From the NCBI GenBank assembly GCA_013287275.1, contig JABDED010000023.1, positions 1-37,465 on the forward strand: a DNA stretch of 37,465 nucleotides, written 5' to 3'. The notes under the pieces were generated by a model. The model ran no database searches. It was not told the DNA's origin and saw only the letters and a program-made list of their open reading frames with translations. Positions 23,776 to 32,176 of this stretch are shown in pieces. The DNA is from Betaproteobacteria bacterium. GTDB lineage: Bacteria; Pseudomonadota; Gammaproteobacteria; Burkholderiales; Burkholderiaceae_D. Every line of letters starts with the position of its first letter. The stretch's first letter is position 1. The translations under genes were made by a program, and so were the position numbers.

Positions 23776-25500
23776 TCATTTCAGCTCAAAGCCGGAAGGG
23801 CCTTTGGGCTGGGATTTGTCTTCGTCCATTTTTGGCGCTGCGTCAGGCGCGGCTCTCGGGGGAACGGGCTGGTTGGCTGCCTGCGGCGGCGTTTCAGCCG
23901 GTTTGCCTTCCATCCGGCCCATCAGGAACAGGTCGGCGCGGGTAGGGTTGATCACGCCGTCGGTAGGCAGTGCATAATTGGGCGGCAGAGGCTGCACCAG
24001 GTGCGGAGTAATCACAAACAACAGTTCCGTCTTGTCTTGCTGGAAGGCGGTGCTGCGGAACAAGGCCCCCAGCACCGGGATTTCGCCCAGTATCGGCAAG
24101 CCCTTGATATTGGTGGTGGTGTTGTTCTTGATCAGCCCGCCTATTGCAAAACTCTGGCCGTCACGCAGTTGCACTGTGGTGGCGGCGCGGCGGGTCGTGA
24201 TCAGCGGCAGGATGCTGGAGCTATTGCTATTGGGCGAGGTGAGGGTGGCGCCGGTCGGCGACAGCTCGGATACTTCCGGCGCTACCTTGATATTGATGCG
24301 TCCGCCAGCCAGCACGGTAGGCGTGAACTTGAGGCCTATGCCGAACTCCCTTTCTTCCAGCGTGATGCCGCCGCCGTTCCCTTGCGGGACAGGGATAAAG
24401 ATTTTTCCGCCGGCAAGGAAGCTGCCCTCCTGGCCGCTGATCGCCATCACATTCGGTTCTGCCAGCAAGCGCACCAGGCCGTCGTCTTTTTCTGCATCCA
24501 GGGTGACCTGGGAGCCGTTGGATTTTTTCGCGTCCAGCAGGCCGCCGGAGCCGGTCAGGAAGCTGGAGAGCAGCGTATACGCCCAGGTGCCGCCGGTAGT
24601 GCGCGCCGTGACGCCCACACCCAGCTTGTCAAGCAGGGATTTGGATACTTCTGCCACCTTGACTTCCAGCATTACCTGTTGCGGTGCGGCGACCGCCAGC
24701 ATGTTGATGATACGTTCTTCACCGGCGGCATTGCCGCCGGATCCGCCACTGCCACCGTTACCTCCACCCGCGCCGGCCCCACCTCCGCTACCTCCGCCAG
24801 CGCCACCGGCCTTGCGCCAGTCCTTGCGCAGGTAGGCGTGGGCGATGGAGACCGCCTTATCCGCCGCCATGACATCCGCCACTGTGCCGCTTAAGACCAG
24901 GGAGTCGGCGGCGGCGCCGACCTGGATGTTTTTTTCTTCCGGCATCAGCTGCGCCAGCTTCGATTGCACCGATCCGGTATCCACTGCAACGGTCACTTCC
25001 ACCATCGCGCAACGCCCATCCTTGTTCTGGAACATCAGGTTGCTTGATCCTATGTTTTTGCCGAACAGGAAAAAGCTGCTGCGCGGCACGGCGGAGAACA
25101 GCGGTTCGACCTGTACCACTTCCGGGTCGCCGCTCAGGCATAGCTTCGCAGGTGTCGGCAGGTTCAATTTCTGCAGGTCAAGCAGGCCGGATTTTCCCTC
25201 TGGGATATTGACATACCTGGTCGGTGCGAAATCGCCGGTGCAGGCCGGCGCAATGCCGCACGGTGCGGCCATCGCGGTGCTTTTGCTTGCTGTGCCCTTG
25301 CTCGAAGCGGCAGACGGCGCCGCTGCCGCCATCGCTGTGGGATTGACGGGGGAAGAGCGGGGCGCCTGGTTCACCAGCACCGCGGTTTCCACCCCGGTTT
25401 GCGCATGCGCAGGCATGCACATGCAAAGTGCCGTGCCGGTTGCTGCAATAGTTAGCCCGGACCTGATACTCCCTATCGCTGCCATCTGGTTCTTCTTCAT
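23776..25500 (-). CDS. cpaC: Tad pilus outer-membrane secretin CpaC/RcpA
   Basis: Secretin forming the outer-membrane channel for Flp pili, 574 residues. A signal peptide ends near PAHAQ. The N-domain region has YVNIPEGKSGLLDLQKL (96-112) and a BON-like segment (VGAAADSLVLSGTVADVMAA). A run of about 30 Gly/Ser residues (231-260) separates it from the secretin core. The core has MLEVKVAEVSKSLLDKLGVG, LAEPNVMAISGQEGSFLAGG and LKFTPTVLAGGRINIKVAPE, then RDGQSFAIGGLI and GLPILGEIPVLGALFRS, the family signature, and TELLFVITPHLVQPL. The C-terminus is Pro-rich. It lies 79 bases after cpaB. Confidence 0.95.
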   Translation of the reverse strand: MKKNQMAAIGSIRSGLTIAATGTALCMCMPAHAQTGVETAVLVNQAPRSSPVNPTAMAAAAPSAASSKGTASKSTAMAAPCGIAPACTGDFAPTRYVNIPEGKSGLLDLQKLNLPTPAKLCLSGDPEVVQVEPLFSAVPRSSFFLFGKNIGSSNLMFQNKDGRCAMVEVTVAVDTGSVQSKLAQLMPEEKNIQVGAAADSLVLSGTVADVMAADKAVSIAHAYLRKDWRKAGGAGGGSGGGAGAGGGNGGSGGSGGNAAGEERIINMLAVAAPQQVMLEVKVAEVSKSLLDKLGVGVTARTTGGTWAYTLLSSFLTGSGGLLDAKKSNGSQVTLDAEKDDGLVRLLAEPNVMAISGQEGSFLAGGKIFIPVPQGNGGGITLEEREFGIGLKFTPTVLAGGRINIKVAPEVSELSPTGATLTSPNSNSSSILPLITTRRAATTVQLRDGQSFAIGGLIKNNTTTNIKGLPILGEIPVLGALFRSTAFQQDKTELLFVITPHLVQPLPPNYALPTDGVINPTRADLFLMGRMEGKPAETPPQAANQPVPPRAAPDAAPKMDEDKSQPKGPSGFELK

Positions 25501-25579
25501 CTTATTCTCCCGTTGCGGCGCTTACTTTGATTGGTGTTGTTTTGCGTTATTTTTGGGTTGTTTCTGTAACCGGCGGTGA

Positions 25580-26440
25580 TTAATTGCACTGCGTGATACG
25601 TCCGGAGCCAGTCATGATTTGCTGGCAATGCTCCTCGCTGCGGGCGGCAGTGGCCACCCTGGTTTCTATCGGCCTCGGCCTGGCGATTGGTGCCTTTTGC
25701 ACGGCTGCGACCGTTACCGCCGCTGCCGACGCTGGCGCATACAGCAGGCTCTGCTTGGTGGCGCCGGCGGTCAGCGTCGGGGTCAGGTCAACCTGGTTGC
25801 GCAGCACCAGCGACAACTGGCCCACGCTGCGCGCCAGGTCCAGTTTTTCCGCCTGCTCGGGGGTCACTTCCAGCGTGACGGCATTGACTACCTTGGGCTT
25901 GGTATCGCTCTGGCTGGCTTCCTGCGCCACTGCCAGCACCAGTATCCTTTCCAGCACCAGTTTGGAGATGTTCAGATCCTTGCCGCCGCTCTTGTTGCTT
26001 TCTTCCTGGGTGCTGACCAGGATGTCGACAAAATTGCCCGGCAGGGCAAAGCCGGCAACGCCGACCACGTCATTGACGCGCACTGTCATCGCGCGCTTGC
26101 CTTCCGCCACCACGGCCGACAGGCCGCCGGTGGCGCCGCGCTGCGCCAGCTTGGCTTCTGTCAAAGGTTCGCCGCGTTGCAGGCTGACGCGGGTCACCCG
26201 GGTATCGAGCGCCTTGATGTCGTTAAAGCTGTCCTTCTGCACACTGCCGGCAGGCCAGTCGGCTAGCTTTACCATTTCGGGGGTGAGCCGGGTTCCCAGG
26301 TTGACGTCAATTGCCGCAACCACTACTTTATTGGTGGCGAGGCTGGCCTGCTCGGAAATCCAGCGCGTGGCCAACACCACGGCCACCAGTGCGATGGCGA
26401 TGGATGCGGCTATCATTAGAAGTGCTCTGCTGCTTTTCAT
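25580..26440 (-). CDS. cpaB: Flp pilus assembly protein CpaB/RcpC
   Basis: Inner-membrane-anchored periplasmic protein of 286 residues with a SAF domain. The N-terminal span is LLMIAASIAIALVAVVLATR (7-26). The SAF domain follows (VVVAAIDVNLGTRLTPEMV, then LADWPAGSVQ and RVSLQRGEPLTEAKL). The conserved CpaB block KRAMTVRVNDVVGVAGFALP and GNFVDILVS comes next, then VTLEVTPEQAEKLDLARSVG. CpaB/RcpC acts with the secretin, perhaps by contacting peptidoglycan through the SAF fold. It starts 83 bases after the AAA+ gene. Confidence 0.94.
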   Translation of the reverse strand: MKSSRALLMIAASIAIALVAVVLATRWISEQASLATNKVVVAAIDVNLGTRLTPEMVKLADWPAGSVQKDSFNDIKALDTRVTRVSLQRGEPLTEAKLAQRGATGGLSAVVAEGKRAMTVRVNDVVGVAGFALPGNFVDILVSTQEESNKSGGKDLNISKLVLERILVLAVAQEASQSDTKPKVVNAVTLEVTPEQAEKLDLARSVGQLSLVLRNQVDLTPTLTAGATKQSLLYAPASAAAVTVAAVQKAPIARPRPIETRVATAARSEEHCQQIMTGSGRITQCN

Positions 26441-26523
26441 GGCTCCCCCTGCTTTTCTTTAATCCGGTTTGCGTAGTTGCGAACCGGCCGTTGTTTGCCG
26501 CTATCAAGTTTCATTGCCAGGTT

Positions 26524-27879
26524 TCATTGTTCAGTTCCGCTTGCCCGCAGGTTCGCCCTCTGGTCCGGCGTGAAATAATTACTCCATGCCCAGCCCAGCG
26601 TTTCCGTGGTCAGCGCAGGCGGCCGGCTTTCATAGATGGCCAGATCCCTGATCTGGCCCAGCAAGTCACGCGGATAACAAGCCAGCAAGGGCCGGTTTTC
26701 CTTGTAGTGATGCTGTTGCAGCAGGTAGTCCAGCGCCGTATCGGAAAAAGGAATCGCCAGTTCTGCACATACTTGCTTGAAGACGCGCCGGTATTGTTCT
26801 TCGTTCAGCGGGCCGATGTGGATCTTGTAGCCGAGGCGGCGCAGGAAAGCCTCATCGGTCATCGTGGCCGGGTCCTGATTGGATGAAAACACCACGATCA
26901 CATCGAAGGGAATCTGGAACTTGTAGCCGGTATGCAGCGTCAGGTAATCGCGGCCCCGGTCCAGCGGCACTATCCAGCGGTTCATCAATTCCTGCGGCGA
27001 GACTTTTTGCCGCCCCAGGTCATCGACGACGAACAGGCCGCTGTTGGCCTTCACATGCGGCGAAGCCTGGTAATAACGGGTGCCGTCGTCAAAATCGAGG
27101 TCCAGGGTTTCCATCGTCAGTTCGCCGCCGGTAATCACCACCGGCCTCTTGCATACCAGCCAGCGCGCGTCGGCGCCGGGCTTGCGGGCCAGGTTGGTGG
27201 ACGGCGCAACCGCCTGCGGCATCAGCTGATGGACATGCGGATCGAACATCTGGATGATCTCGTTATCGACCAGGATCGCATAGGGAATGGCGACCACATC
27301 GGACAGCAGGCTGGTCAGATGTTCTGCGATATAGGTTTTGCCGCTGCCGGCGGGGCCGTAGATGATGATGGCGCGGCCCGAGTTCATTGCCGCGCCCAGC
27401 TGGTCCAGTACATTTTCCTGCATCACGATGCCCTCAAATCCGGCGGCCATGATTTCACGCGTATAGCGCAGCTTGCGGATGGACTGGCGCTGGATTTGTG
27501 TCGCATACGCATCCAGGCTGACCGGCGCCGGCCCCGCATACTGGCAGCGCCGCAGGTAATCGCTGGCGCGCGCGCGCCCGGTATCGGACAACTGGAAGAA
27601 GGTGCTGGCGCTGCTGTCGCCGCGGCTGACCAACTCGCACAGGTGTTCTGCGCGCATGAAATCGAGCACGATTTCCAGCACCGAGACAGGCAGCTTGACA
27701 TGGGAAGACAGGTCCAGCAGGCTGGTCCTGCCGCGCAGGAACAGGATTTTGCAGGACAGTTCGGTCAGGAATAGAAAACCCAGGCCGGTATCTTCTACCG
27801 TGCGTGGTTGCGGGAGGACGTGCGCGGGAGTGCCGCTCGCATCTGTTCCAACATTTTCGACCAAACTTATTGTCGCCAC
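26524..27879 (-). CDS. AAA+ ATPase encoded within the Tad locus
   Basis: A 451-residue AAA+ protein, MoxR-like in overall look. Residues 35-110 resemble a winged-helix-type domain (LSCKILFLRGRTSLLDLSSH, LDFMRAEHLCELVSR). The ATPase core has Walker A GPAGSGKT (175-182), Walker B GLFVVDDLG (281-289), a sensor-1 asparagine in FSSNQDP (N334) and the arginine pair in EAFLRRLGYKIHIG (R347/R348). A helical lid with CYPRDLLGQIRDLA ends it. No signal or span is seen, so it is cytoplasmic. It lies between cpaA (93 bases) and cpaB (83 bases) on the same strand. It is not one of the usual Tad core genes. A remodelling or regulatory role in pilus assembly is a guess. Confidence 0.85.
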   Translation of the reverse strand: MATISLVENVGTDASGTPAHVLPQPRTVEDTGLGFLFLTELSCKILFLRGRTSLLDLSSHVKLPVSVLEIVLDFMRAEHLCELVSRGDSSASTFFQLSDTGRARASDYLRRCQYAGPAPVSLDAYATQIQRQSIRKLRYTREIMAAGFEGIVMQENVLDQLGAAMNSGRAIIIYGPAGSGKTYIAEHLTSLLSDVVAIPYAILVDNEIIQMFDPHVHQLMPQAVAPSTNLARKPGADARWLVCKRPVVITGGELTMETLDLDFDDGTRYYQASPHVKANSGLFVVDDLGRQKVSPQELMNRWIVPLDRGRDYLTLHTGYKFQIPFDVIVVFSSNQDPATMTDEAFLRRLGYKIHIGPLNEEQYRRVFKQVCAELAIPFSDTALDYLLQQHHYKENRPLLACYPRDLLGQIRDLAIYESRPPALTTETLGWAWSNYFTPDQRANLRASGTEQ

Positions 27880-27972
27880 GAATCCACCCCCTTTGCAGTA
27901 CGGTGTTCTTTCCAGCTTTGATAGTCTTTATTGATAGTCTTTACTGCATTTATAAATTTTGCAACATCTAAA

Positions 27973-28587
27973 TTACCTTACAAACACGGAGCGGATAAAA
28001 TCCAGGTAGCCGTTGTTTGCCAGCACGATGTATAAATAGGTTCCCACGGCGATAGCGATGCCGTAGGGCATCTTGCCGGCCGATACAGGCGCGCTATCCA
28101 CCACCGGCATTTCGTTCAGCACCGCCTTGAAAAAACTGCTTAGCATGATGGTGCGCACATTGCTGATTAACAGGCCCAGGGTGCCGTAGCGCAGCGCGGT
28201 CAGCATCGACAGCACGCCGCCGGTAATAAAAATCAGCAGGGCGGCGATGCACAATGCAAGGGGGCCCAGGAATGCGCCGACCATCGCCATCAGCTTCACA
28301 TCGCCGGCGCCCATCGCGCGCAAGATATACAGGGGTAAGGGTATTGCCAGGCCCAGCGCCAAGCCGGCTACGGCTTTCCAGAAACCCAGAGCGCCCGGCA
28401 GGACGCTGACAAAGCCGCGGCCCTCGGGCAAAAAAGTGTTCAGTAAAATTCCCAGTGCGGCGCCTGCAAGCACCAGGCGATTGGGTATGCGGTGGCCTTT
28501 TACATCGGTCCATACTGCAATCAGCAATAGGGCACACAACAGGCCGACCACGATGTCGGCGACCAGGTCAGGGCTCAGTATGTCCAT
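27973..28587 (-). CDS. cpaA: Flp prepilin peptidase CpaA/TadV
   Basis: A24-family aspartic peptidase in the inner membrane, 204 residues with about six spans. It cuts the short leader of Flp prepilins and TadE-like pseudopilins. Both catalytic aspartates are visible: D28 in WTDVKGHRIPN and D96 in AMGAGDVKLMAMVGAFLGP (the GxGD motif). It lacks the N-terminal methylase domain of PilD, as expected for TadV. It is encoded 141 bases after the nearest flp gene; the gap is AT-rich and shows no clear terminator. Confidence 0.94.
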   Translation of the reverse strand: MDILSPDLVADIVVGLLCALLLIAVWTDVKGHRIPNRLVLAGAALGILLNTFLPEGRGFVSVLPGALGFWKAVAGLALGLAIPLPLYILRAMGAGDVKLMAMVGAFLGPLALCIAALLIFITGGVLSMLTALRYGTLGLLISNVRTIMLSSFFKAVLNEMPVVDSAPVSAGKMPYGIAIAVGTYLYIVLANNGYLDFIRSVFVR

Positions 28588-28728
28588 TTTGTTCTACACC
28601 CGGATAGCAGGAACTCTCTGTTATCGACAAGAAAACCTATGATCTGTGAAACCGGCGCGCAGCAATGCGATCAGCAAGCTAATGTCGCTAATTTCTTCAT
28701 TCTTCCATCTACTTCTACTTCAACACGG

Positions 28729-28917
28729 CTAAGGGCAATTACTGCCAATGGCAGTTACGAATGCACAGTAGGCAACTTTGACTTGTGCGCCCAGAAGACC
28801 GACTACTGCAGCTATCACTGCGGCAATCAGGGATGCCAGCAACGCATATTCAATGGCTGATGCGCCTTCTTCATTGCGATGGAACTCTAGTAGAGCCGAA
28901 ATTAGCCGGTGTGCCAT
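28729..28917 (-). CDS. flp: Flp-type pilin, divergent copy
   Basis: A 62-residue Flp/Fap pilin precursor. The 18-residue basic leader ends in EEG, then ASAIEYALLASLIAAVIAAV forms the hydrophobic stem with glutamate at +5 and tyrosine at +6 of the mature protein, the Flp hallmark. The tail has two cysteines (AYCAFVTAIGSNCP), as does the other intact pilin. A GGAG lies seven bases upstream. It is closest to cpaA. It differs from the upstream copies in leader (MAHRLISALLEFHRN) and may be a minor or alternative pilin. Confidence 0.92.
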   Translation of the reverse strand: MAHRLISALLEFHRNEEGASAIEYALLASLIAAVIAAVVGLLGAQVKVAYCAFVTAIGSNCP

Positions 28918-29045
28918 GATTCCACTCCATCAATTGCACTAAACTCCGCGCGCAACAAGCGTGTTGCTACAAACAGGCGAAGCATTTTTAACTACATTTT
29001 TTGCGAACACTACTGCTAAGTGCCATGCGCGCATCTTGTAATACC

Positions 29046-29170
29046 TTAGGCATGAATACTCAAATTTCTTATGGCGTTAAGGATGAAGGCAGCGATCAAG
29101 CAAAGAACAATCCGTGCTTAATCGCTGTCGTAAAGCTTTCTTTTCCAAAGAACTTCAAGATACTTTCCTT
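29046..29170 (-). pseudogene. decayed flp pilin relic
   Basis: Reading the minus strand from 29170, the frame gives KESILKFFGKESFTTAIKHG and then LFFA before a stop. Adding one base in GCTTGAT restores LIAAFILNAIRNLSIHA and a stop at 29048-29046. This aligns without gaps to the start and stem of the neighbouring pilins (NSILKF in 29181-29355; EYGLLVALIAAVI). The position of the initiator is AAG, so there is no start codon, and the critical EY is changed to KH. It is too short for the mature pilin tail. Best read as an old, inactive tandem copy. Confidence 0.6.
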
Positions 29171-29180
29171 CGGTATATTT

Positions 29181-29355
29181 TTAAGGGCAGGAACCGGCAC
29201 TAATTGCATTGCACACTGTTTTGAACGCGTCTAGGATTACAGTGCCCAAGATTTTCACAACAGCGACAATGACCGCTGCAATCAATGCCACTAACAGGCC
29301 ATATTCAACCGCTGCTGCACCGTCTTCCTCCTTAAAATTTCAAGATGGAGTTCAT
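29181..29355 (-). pseudogene. flp pilin copy with frameshift in the leader
   Basis: The minus strand begins ATG at 29355 (MNSILKF) and then hits TAA. The correct pilin frame continues right after: KEEDGAAAVEYGLLVALIAA, then VIVAVVKILGTVILDAFKTV and CNAISAGSCP to the stop at 29183-29181. The break lies in a run of four T; three or six would keep the frame. The mature part is nearly identical to the intact copy at 29369-29545 and has no other lesions, so the event is recent, or the base call is wrong. An AAGGA lies about nine bases upstream. If the T run is an error, this is a third functional pilin gene. Confidence 0.85.
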
Positions 29356-29368
29356 GACTGTTTTCCTT

Positions 29369-29545
29369 TTAAGGGCAGGAACCGGCACTAATGGCGTTGC
29401 ACACTGTTTTGAACGCGCCCTGGATCACTGTGCCCAAAATTTTCACAACGCCAACAATGACCGCTGCAATCAGTGCCACCAGCAGGCCATATTCAACCGC
29501 TGCTGCGCCGTCCTCTTCCCTGAAGAACTTCTTTATTGCATTCAT
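29369..29545 (-). CDS. flp: Flp-type pilin, first gene of the Tad locus
   Basis: A 58-residue prepilin: leader MNAIKKFFREEDG, then AAAVEYGLLVALIAAVIVGV as the hydrophobic stem, and a tail VKILGTVIQGAFKTV with CNAISAGSCP. The E at +5 and Y at +6 after the glycine fit CpaA/TadV processing. GGGAG lies seven bases upstream of the ATG. As the first gene it is probably the major pilin and the most strongly transcribed. Only 13 bases separate its stop from the next, frameshifted copy, a head-to-tail duplication of about 190 bases. Confidence 0.93.
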   Translation of the reverse strand: MNAIKKFFREEDGAAAVEYGLLVALIAAVIVGVVKILGTVIQGAFKTVCNAISAGSCP

Positions 29546-29981
29546 GATTAACTCCCTATTTTTTTAAAAGTGAACTACACCAAGCCTTGCTTTTGCAGAG
29601 TTCCGTTTCACCGCTTGCGCCCCGTAAAAACGATGTTGCTCGCCATCACGTTTTCCATTCCCTGCGAAATCAGTGTAGGCACGATTACAAATTATTACAA
29701 ATCGCTGCATTGGCGTGTGACAATTATTTACAAAAATCGCCACGGTTTGTGCGATTTGAAAAAAGCGCTTGGGCTTTTGGAATAAATAAAATATATTCAA
29801 AAAATTTGGCGCTATCGGCGGTGTTGCAAATTCCGGATTTCGCCCGTGCCTGTTGGGGAAACGCTCGTTTTTATTATGTTGCTCGACGCCAATCTGTTGC
29901 ACAAAAATAATAGTGATGCCTGAGTGATATGTGTTGCGGTGACATGCGCATTTCGCCGGCAAAAAGTCTGCGCCGTTCCAA
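29546..29981. promoter_or_regulatory. AT-rich divergent region upstream of the Tad locus
   Basis: About 436 bases without a convincing gene, between the first flp gene (minus) and the PAP2 gene (plus). It should hold the Tad promoter. Two similar elements, ATTATTACAAATCGC (29691-29705) and AATTATTTACAAAAATCGC (29722-29740), could be regulator sites. I find no good -35/-10 pair or sigma-54 motif. A 153-codon frame on the minus strand has no recognisable protein features. Confidence 0.45.
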
Positions 29982-30977
29982 ATGCCGATGACGGCGATCA
30001 AGCCAGGGCCATGGGTTCGTGACATGCTAAAAAATATAAAAATATTGACGCAAGGCGATGCGCTCAGGTGGGCACTGACCCTGGCCGTTTTCGTTATGGA
30101 TGCGATCTGGTTGTCTGCTTCGCACTACTCCGTCAGCGGTGTCCGCTCCCTGGCGATTTTTTTTACCGCCTTGCTGGGCCTGGGTCTGTTATCCGCTATC
30201 GGCAGGCTGCCGCGTTATGCCGCAGTGGCGCGCAGCCCTTATGCGCAAAGAGCCAGGCTGACTTTGTATTGCATTTTTCTGTTATCGGCATTTACCGCTG
30301 CAGCCGGCGTGCTGCAGTATCTGGTCATTGCGCTGAATCCGCCTGTGGTGGATGCCAGGCTGGCCGCCTGGGATGCGCTGATCGGGTTTGACTGGGTATA
30401 TGCTTTTCTGTGGGTGCGCGGCAACCCGCTTGTCAATGTAATCCTGAAGCTGGCCTACGCCAGCCTGCTGCTGCAGTTCATTGCGATTCCGTGGCTGCTG
30501 GGCCTCAGCGGGCAGGAGCGGCATTTGCGCGAGTTTGTGACCTGCATCATGTTGTCATCGCTGCTATTGCTGCTGATCTCTGCCGGTTTTCCGGCGCATA
30601 GTGCCTTTGCCTACTATGGCCTGGGCAGCGAGGCCGAGCTGCAGACAGTGTCGCACTTCGACTTGTTGCGCAGCGGTGCGATGCGGGTGATCGACATCGA
30701 CGATATCCAGGGCCTGATCTCCATCCCTTCCTACCATGCGGCGCTGGCCGTCATCCTTACCTATGTGTTGCGGCCGTATCGGCTCTTGTTCATGCTTGCT
30801 GTAATAGTGAACACGGTGATGATACTTTCGACGCCGACCGAAGGAGGGCATTACCTGGTGGACACCGTTGCGGGATTGGGACTGGCCTTGCTGACGATCG
30901 CCGTAACGCGCCGCCTGTCCGGTATGGAAAATTTTGGCGCGGCAAAATACGATAGCCGGGTAGCCCAGGGATTATAG
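29982..30977 (+). CDS. PAP2-superfamily membrane phosphatase-like protein
   Basis: Polytopic membrane protein of about 331 residues; an internal ATG at 30024 (MLKNIKILTQG) is an alternative start and neither has a strong SD. There are about six spans. The phosphatase motifs lie late: SIPSYHAALAVI (SxxSxHxA type) and STPTEGGHYLVDTVAGLGLA (GxHYxxDxxxG type), with the histidines and aspartate of the PAP2 active site. The first motif of classical PAP2 (KxxxxxxRP) is not evident, as in the Aur1/Ipt1-like PAP2_3 subgroup. Such enzymes act on phosphorylated lipids or transfer inositol phosphate; the substrate is unknown. It is divergent from the Tad locus and upstream of a PEP-CTERM gene, with 360 bases between. 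Confidence 0.85.
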   Translation: MPMTAIKPGPWVRDMLKNIKILTQGDALRWALTLAVFVMDAIWLSASHYSVSGVRSLAIFFTALLGLGLLSAIGRLPRYAAVARSPYAQRARLTLYCIFLLSAFTAAAGVLQYLVIALNPPVVDARLAAWDALIGFDWVYAFLWVRGNPLVNVILKLAYASLLLQFIAIPWLLGLSGQERHLREFVTCIMLSSLLLLLISAGFPAHSAFAYYGLGSEAELQTVSHFDLLRSGAMRVIDIDDIQGLISIPSYHAALAVILTYVLRPYRLLFMLAVIVNTVMILSTPTEGGHYLVDTVAGLGLALLTIAVTRRLSGMENFGAAKYDSRVAQGL

Positions 30978-31337
30978 TCTTGCGTATGGGCTTGTTTCCT
31001 GCTTTGCGTGATTAAAAAATAAACCATCATGCAGCAGGAATCTGCTGGCCCACTTGCTTTTCGCTCGAGTCTGAAAATTTGTAATTTCGACTATTGTTAT
31101 AAATAATTTATATTATTAAAAATGATACATTTTTTTCTGAATTGAAACGGCATTTTTATTCGAATTGTTCCGTTTGATAAGGAATTTGTTCCACGCCGTT
31201 AACGGAAAGTGTCGAATAATTTTACGGTGCTGTCTCAATTTTGGCTGCAATAAAATTTACCTGTCTGATCTGACAGGTAAATCTTCTCCCGGGTACGGAA
31301 TATGCATGTGTAAGCCCACACAACCAGGAGAAATGCC
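30978..31337. promoter_or_regulatory. AT-rich leader region of the PEP-CTERM gene with an inverted repeat
   Basis: No gene is visible in these 360 bases. A perfect 11-bp inverted repeat (31255-31265 and 31272-31282; ATTTACCTGTC, six-base loop, then the complement) lies 56 bases before the ATG. It has no T tract, so it is more likely an operator or leader hairpin than a terminator. A run of A/T between 31080 and 31150 may contain the promoter. An AGGAGA six bases before the ATG is the ribosome site. Confidence 0.5.
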
Positions 31338-32099
31338 ATGTGTAAATTGTTAAAGGAAACCCGTGTTGCCTTAGGCAGCGCTATATTGTCTTTTAGTTTC
31401 CTTGCATCGAGTGCTTACGCGTTGCCTGTGCTCCAACTAACCATCGGTGGCGGCACTTATAATAACTCGACGGAAACGACATTGGCAGCGGGGAATGTCT
31501 TCACTCTTGATGCGCTGTACAGCGGCACGAAAGCCAGCATTGGCGATACCTTCTATATTTCTGCCGCATTGGAAAGAGGCCCCGGCGATGGGTCGGTGAA
31601 CGATCTGGGTCCGGTCAGCAATAGTCCGATCAGCGGAGGTTCCTTCGTGTTTGCCGGCAACACGGTCAATGTGTCCTCAGGCATGACTTATGGTTCCCCA
31701 CTGGGGATGCCGCCGCATGGCGAGTTCGACACTTTTTTCAAGGAGTTCTCATTCCAGTTTGATGCGAGCCAGAAGACTGCCGCCTTTGACACCAGCACCA
31801 GCACTCCTGCCGGCGCTTTGGCATCCGGTTGCGTGAGCAACTGCCTGTACTTCGTACCGTTCGTGATAGATACGACCGGCCTGGATTCCGCTTATTCTAT
31901 CCATTTCGACCTTTATCTGAAGACCGATGGTTCGGTGGATAAAGATATCAAGGCACCGTTCTCCCATGACGCACAGAGCGGGGTTGGCGGCGGTGGCGGC
32001 GGCGGTGGAAGCGGTGAGCCTGTGCCAGAACCTGCAAGCCTTGCACTGTTTGGCCTTGGCCTGCTGGGATTGGCGGTGACATACAGGCGCAGGAGCTGA
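31338..32099 (+). CDS. PEP-CTERM surface protein
   Basis: A 253-residue exported protein. The N-terminal signal peptide spans about residues 1-28 (LGSAILSFSFLASSAYA). The body is beta-rich and acidic, with a Cys pair (SGCVSNC). A glycine run (about 220-228) precedes the C-terminal sorting signal: VPEPASLALFGLGLLGLAV, then YRRRS, the PEP motif, hydrophobic span and basic end recognised by exosortase/XrtB-type enzymes. Such proteins are usually cut and placed in the outer surface or extracellular matrix of polysaccharide-producing Gram-negatives. No exosortase is in the window. A GNRA-loop terminator follows at 32177. The function of the body is not recognised. Confidence 0.9.
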   Translation: MCKLLKETRVALGSAILSFSFLASSAYALPVLQLTIGGGTYNNSTETTLAAGNVFTLDALYSGTKASIGDTFYISAALERGPGDGSVNDLGPVSNSPISGGSFVFAGNTVNVSSGMTYGSPLGMPPHGEFDTFFKEFSFQFDASQKTAAFDTSTSTPAGALASGCVSNCLYFVPFVIDTTGLDSAYSIHFDLYLKTDGSVDKDIKAPFSHDAQSGVGGGGGGGGSGEPVPEPASLALFGLGLLGLAVTYRRRS

Positions 32100-32176
32100 T
32101 CTACTGCGGAAAAGACATTTTCAATGTCAGTCGGGGCGGGAAAAAGAAGAACAATCGAGAACAAGAAGAACAAATT

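Noticed and set aside
29564-30025. A 153-codon minus-strand frame upstream of the flp array
   Set aside because: No domain or ribosome site, high His/Asn content from AT-rich DNA, overlaps the start of the PAP2 gene.
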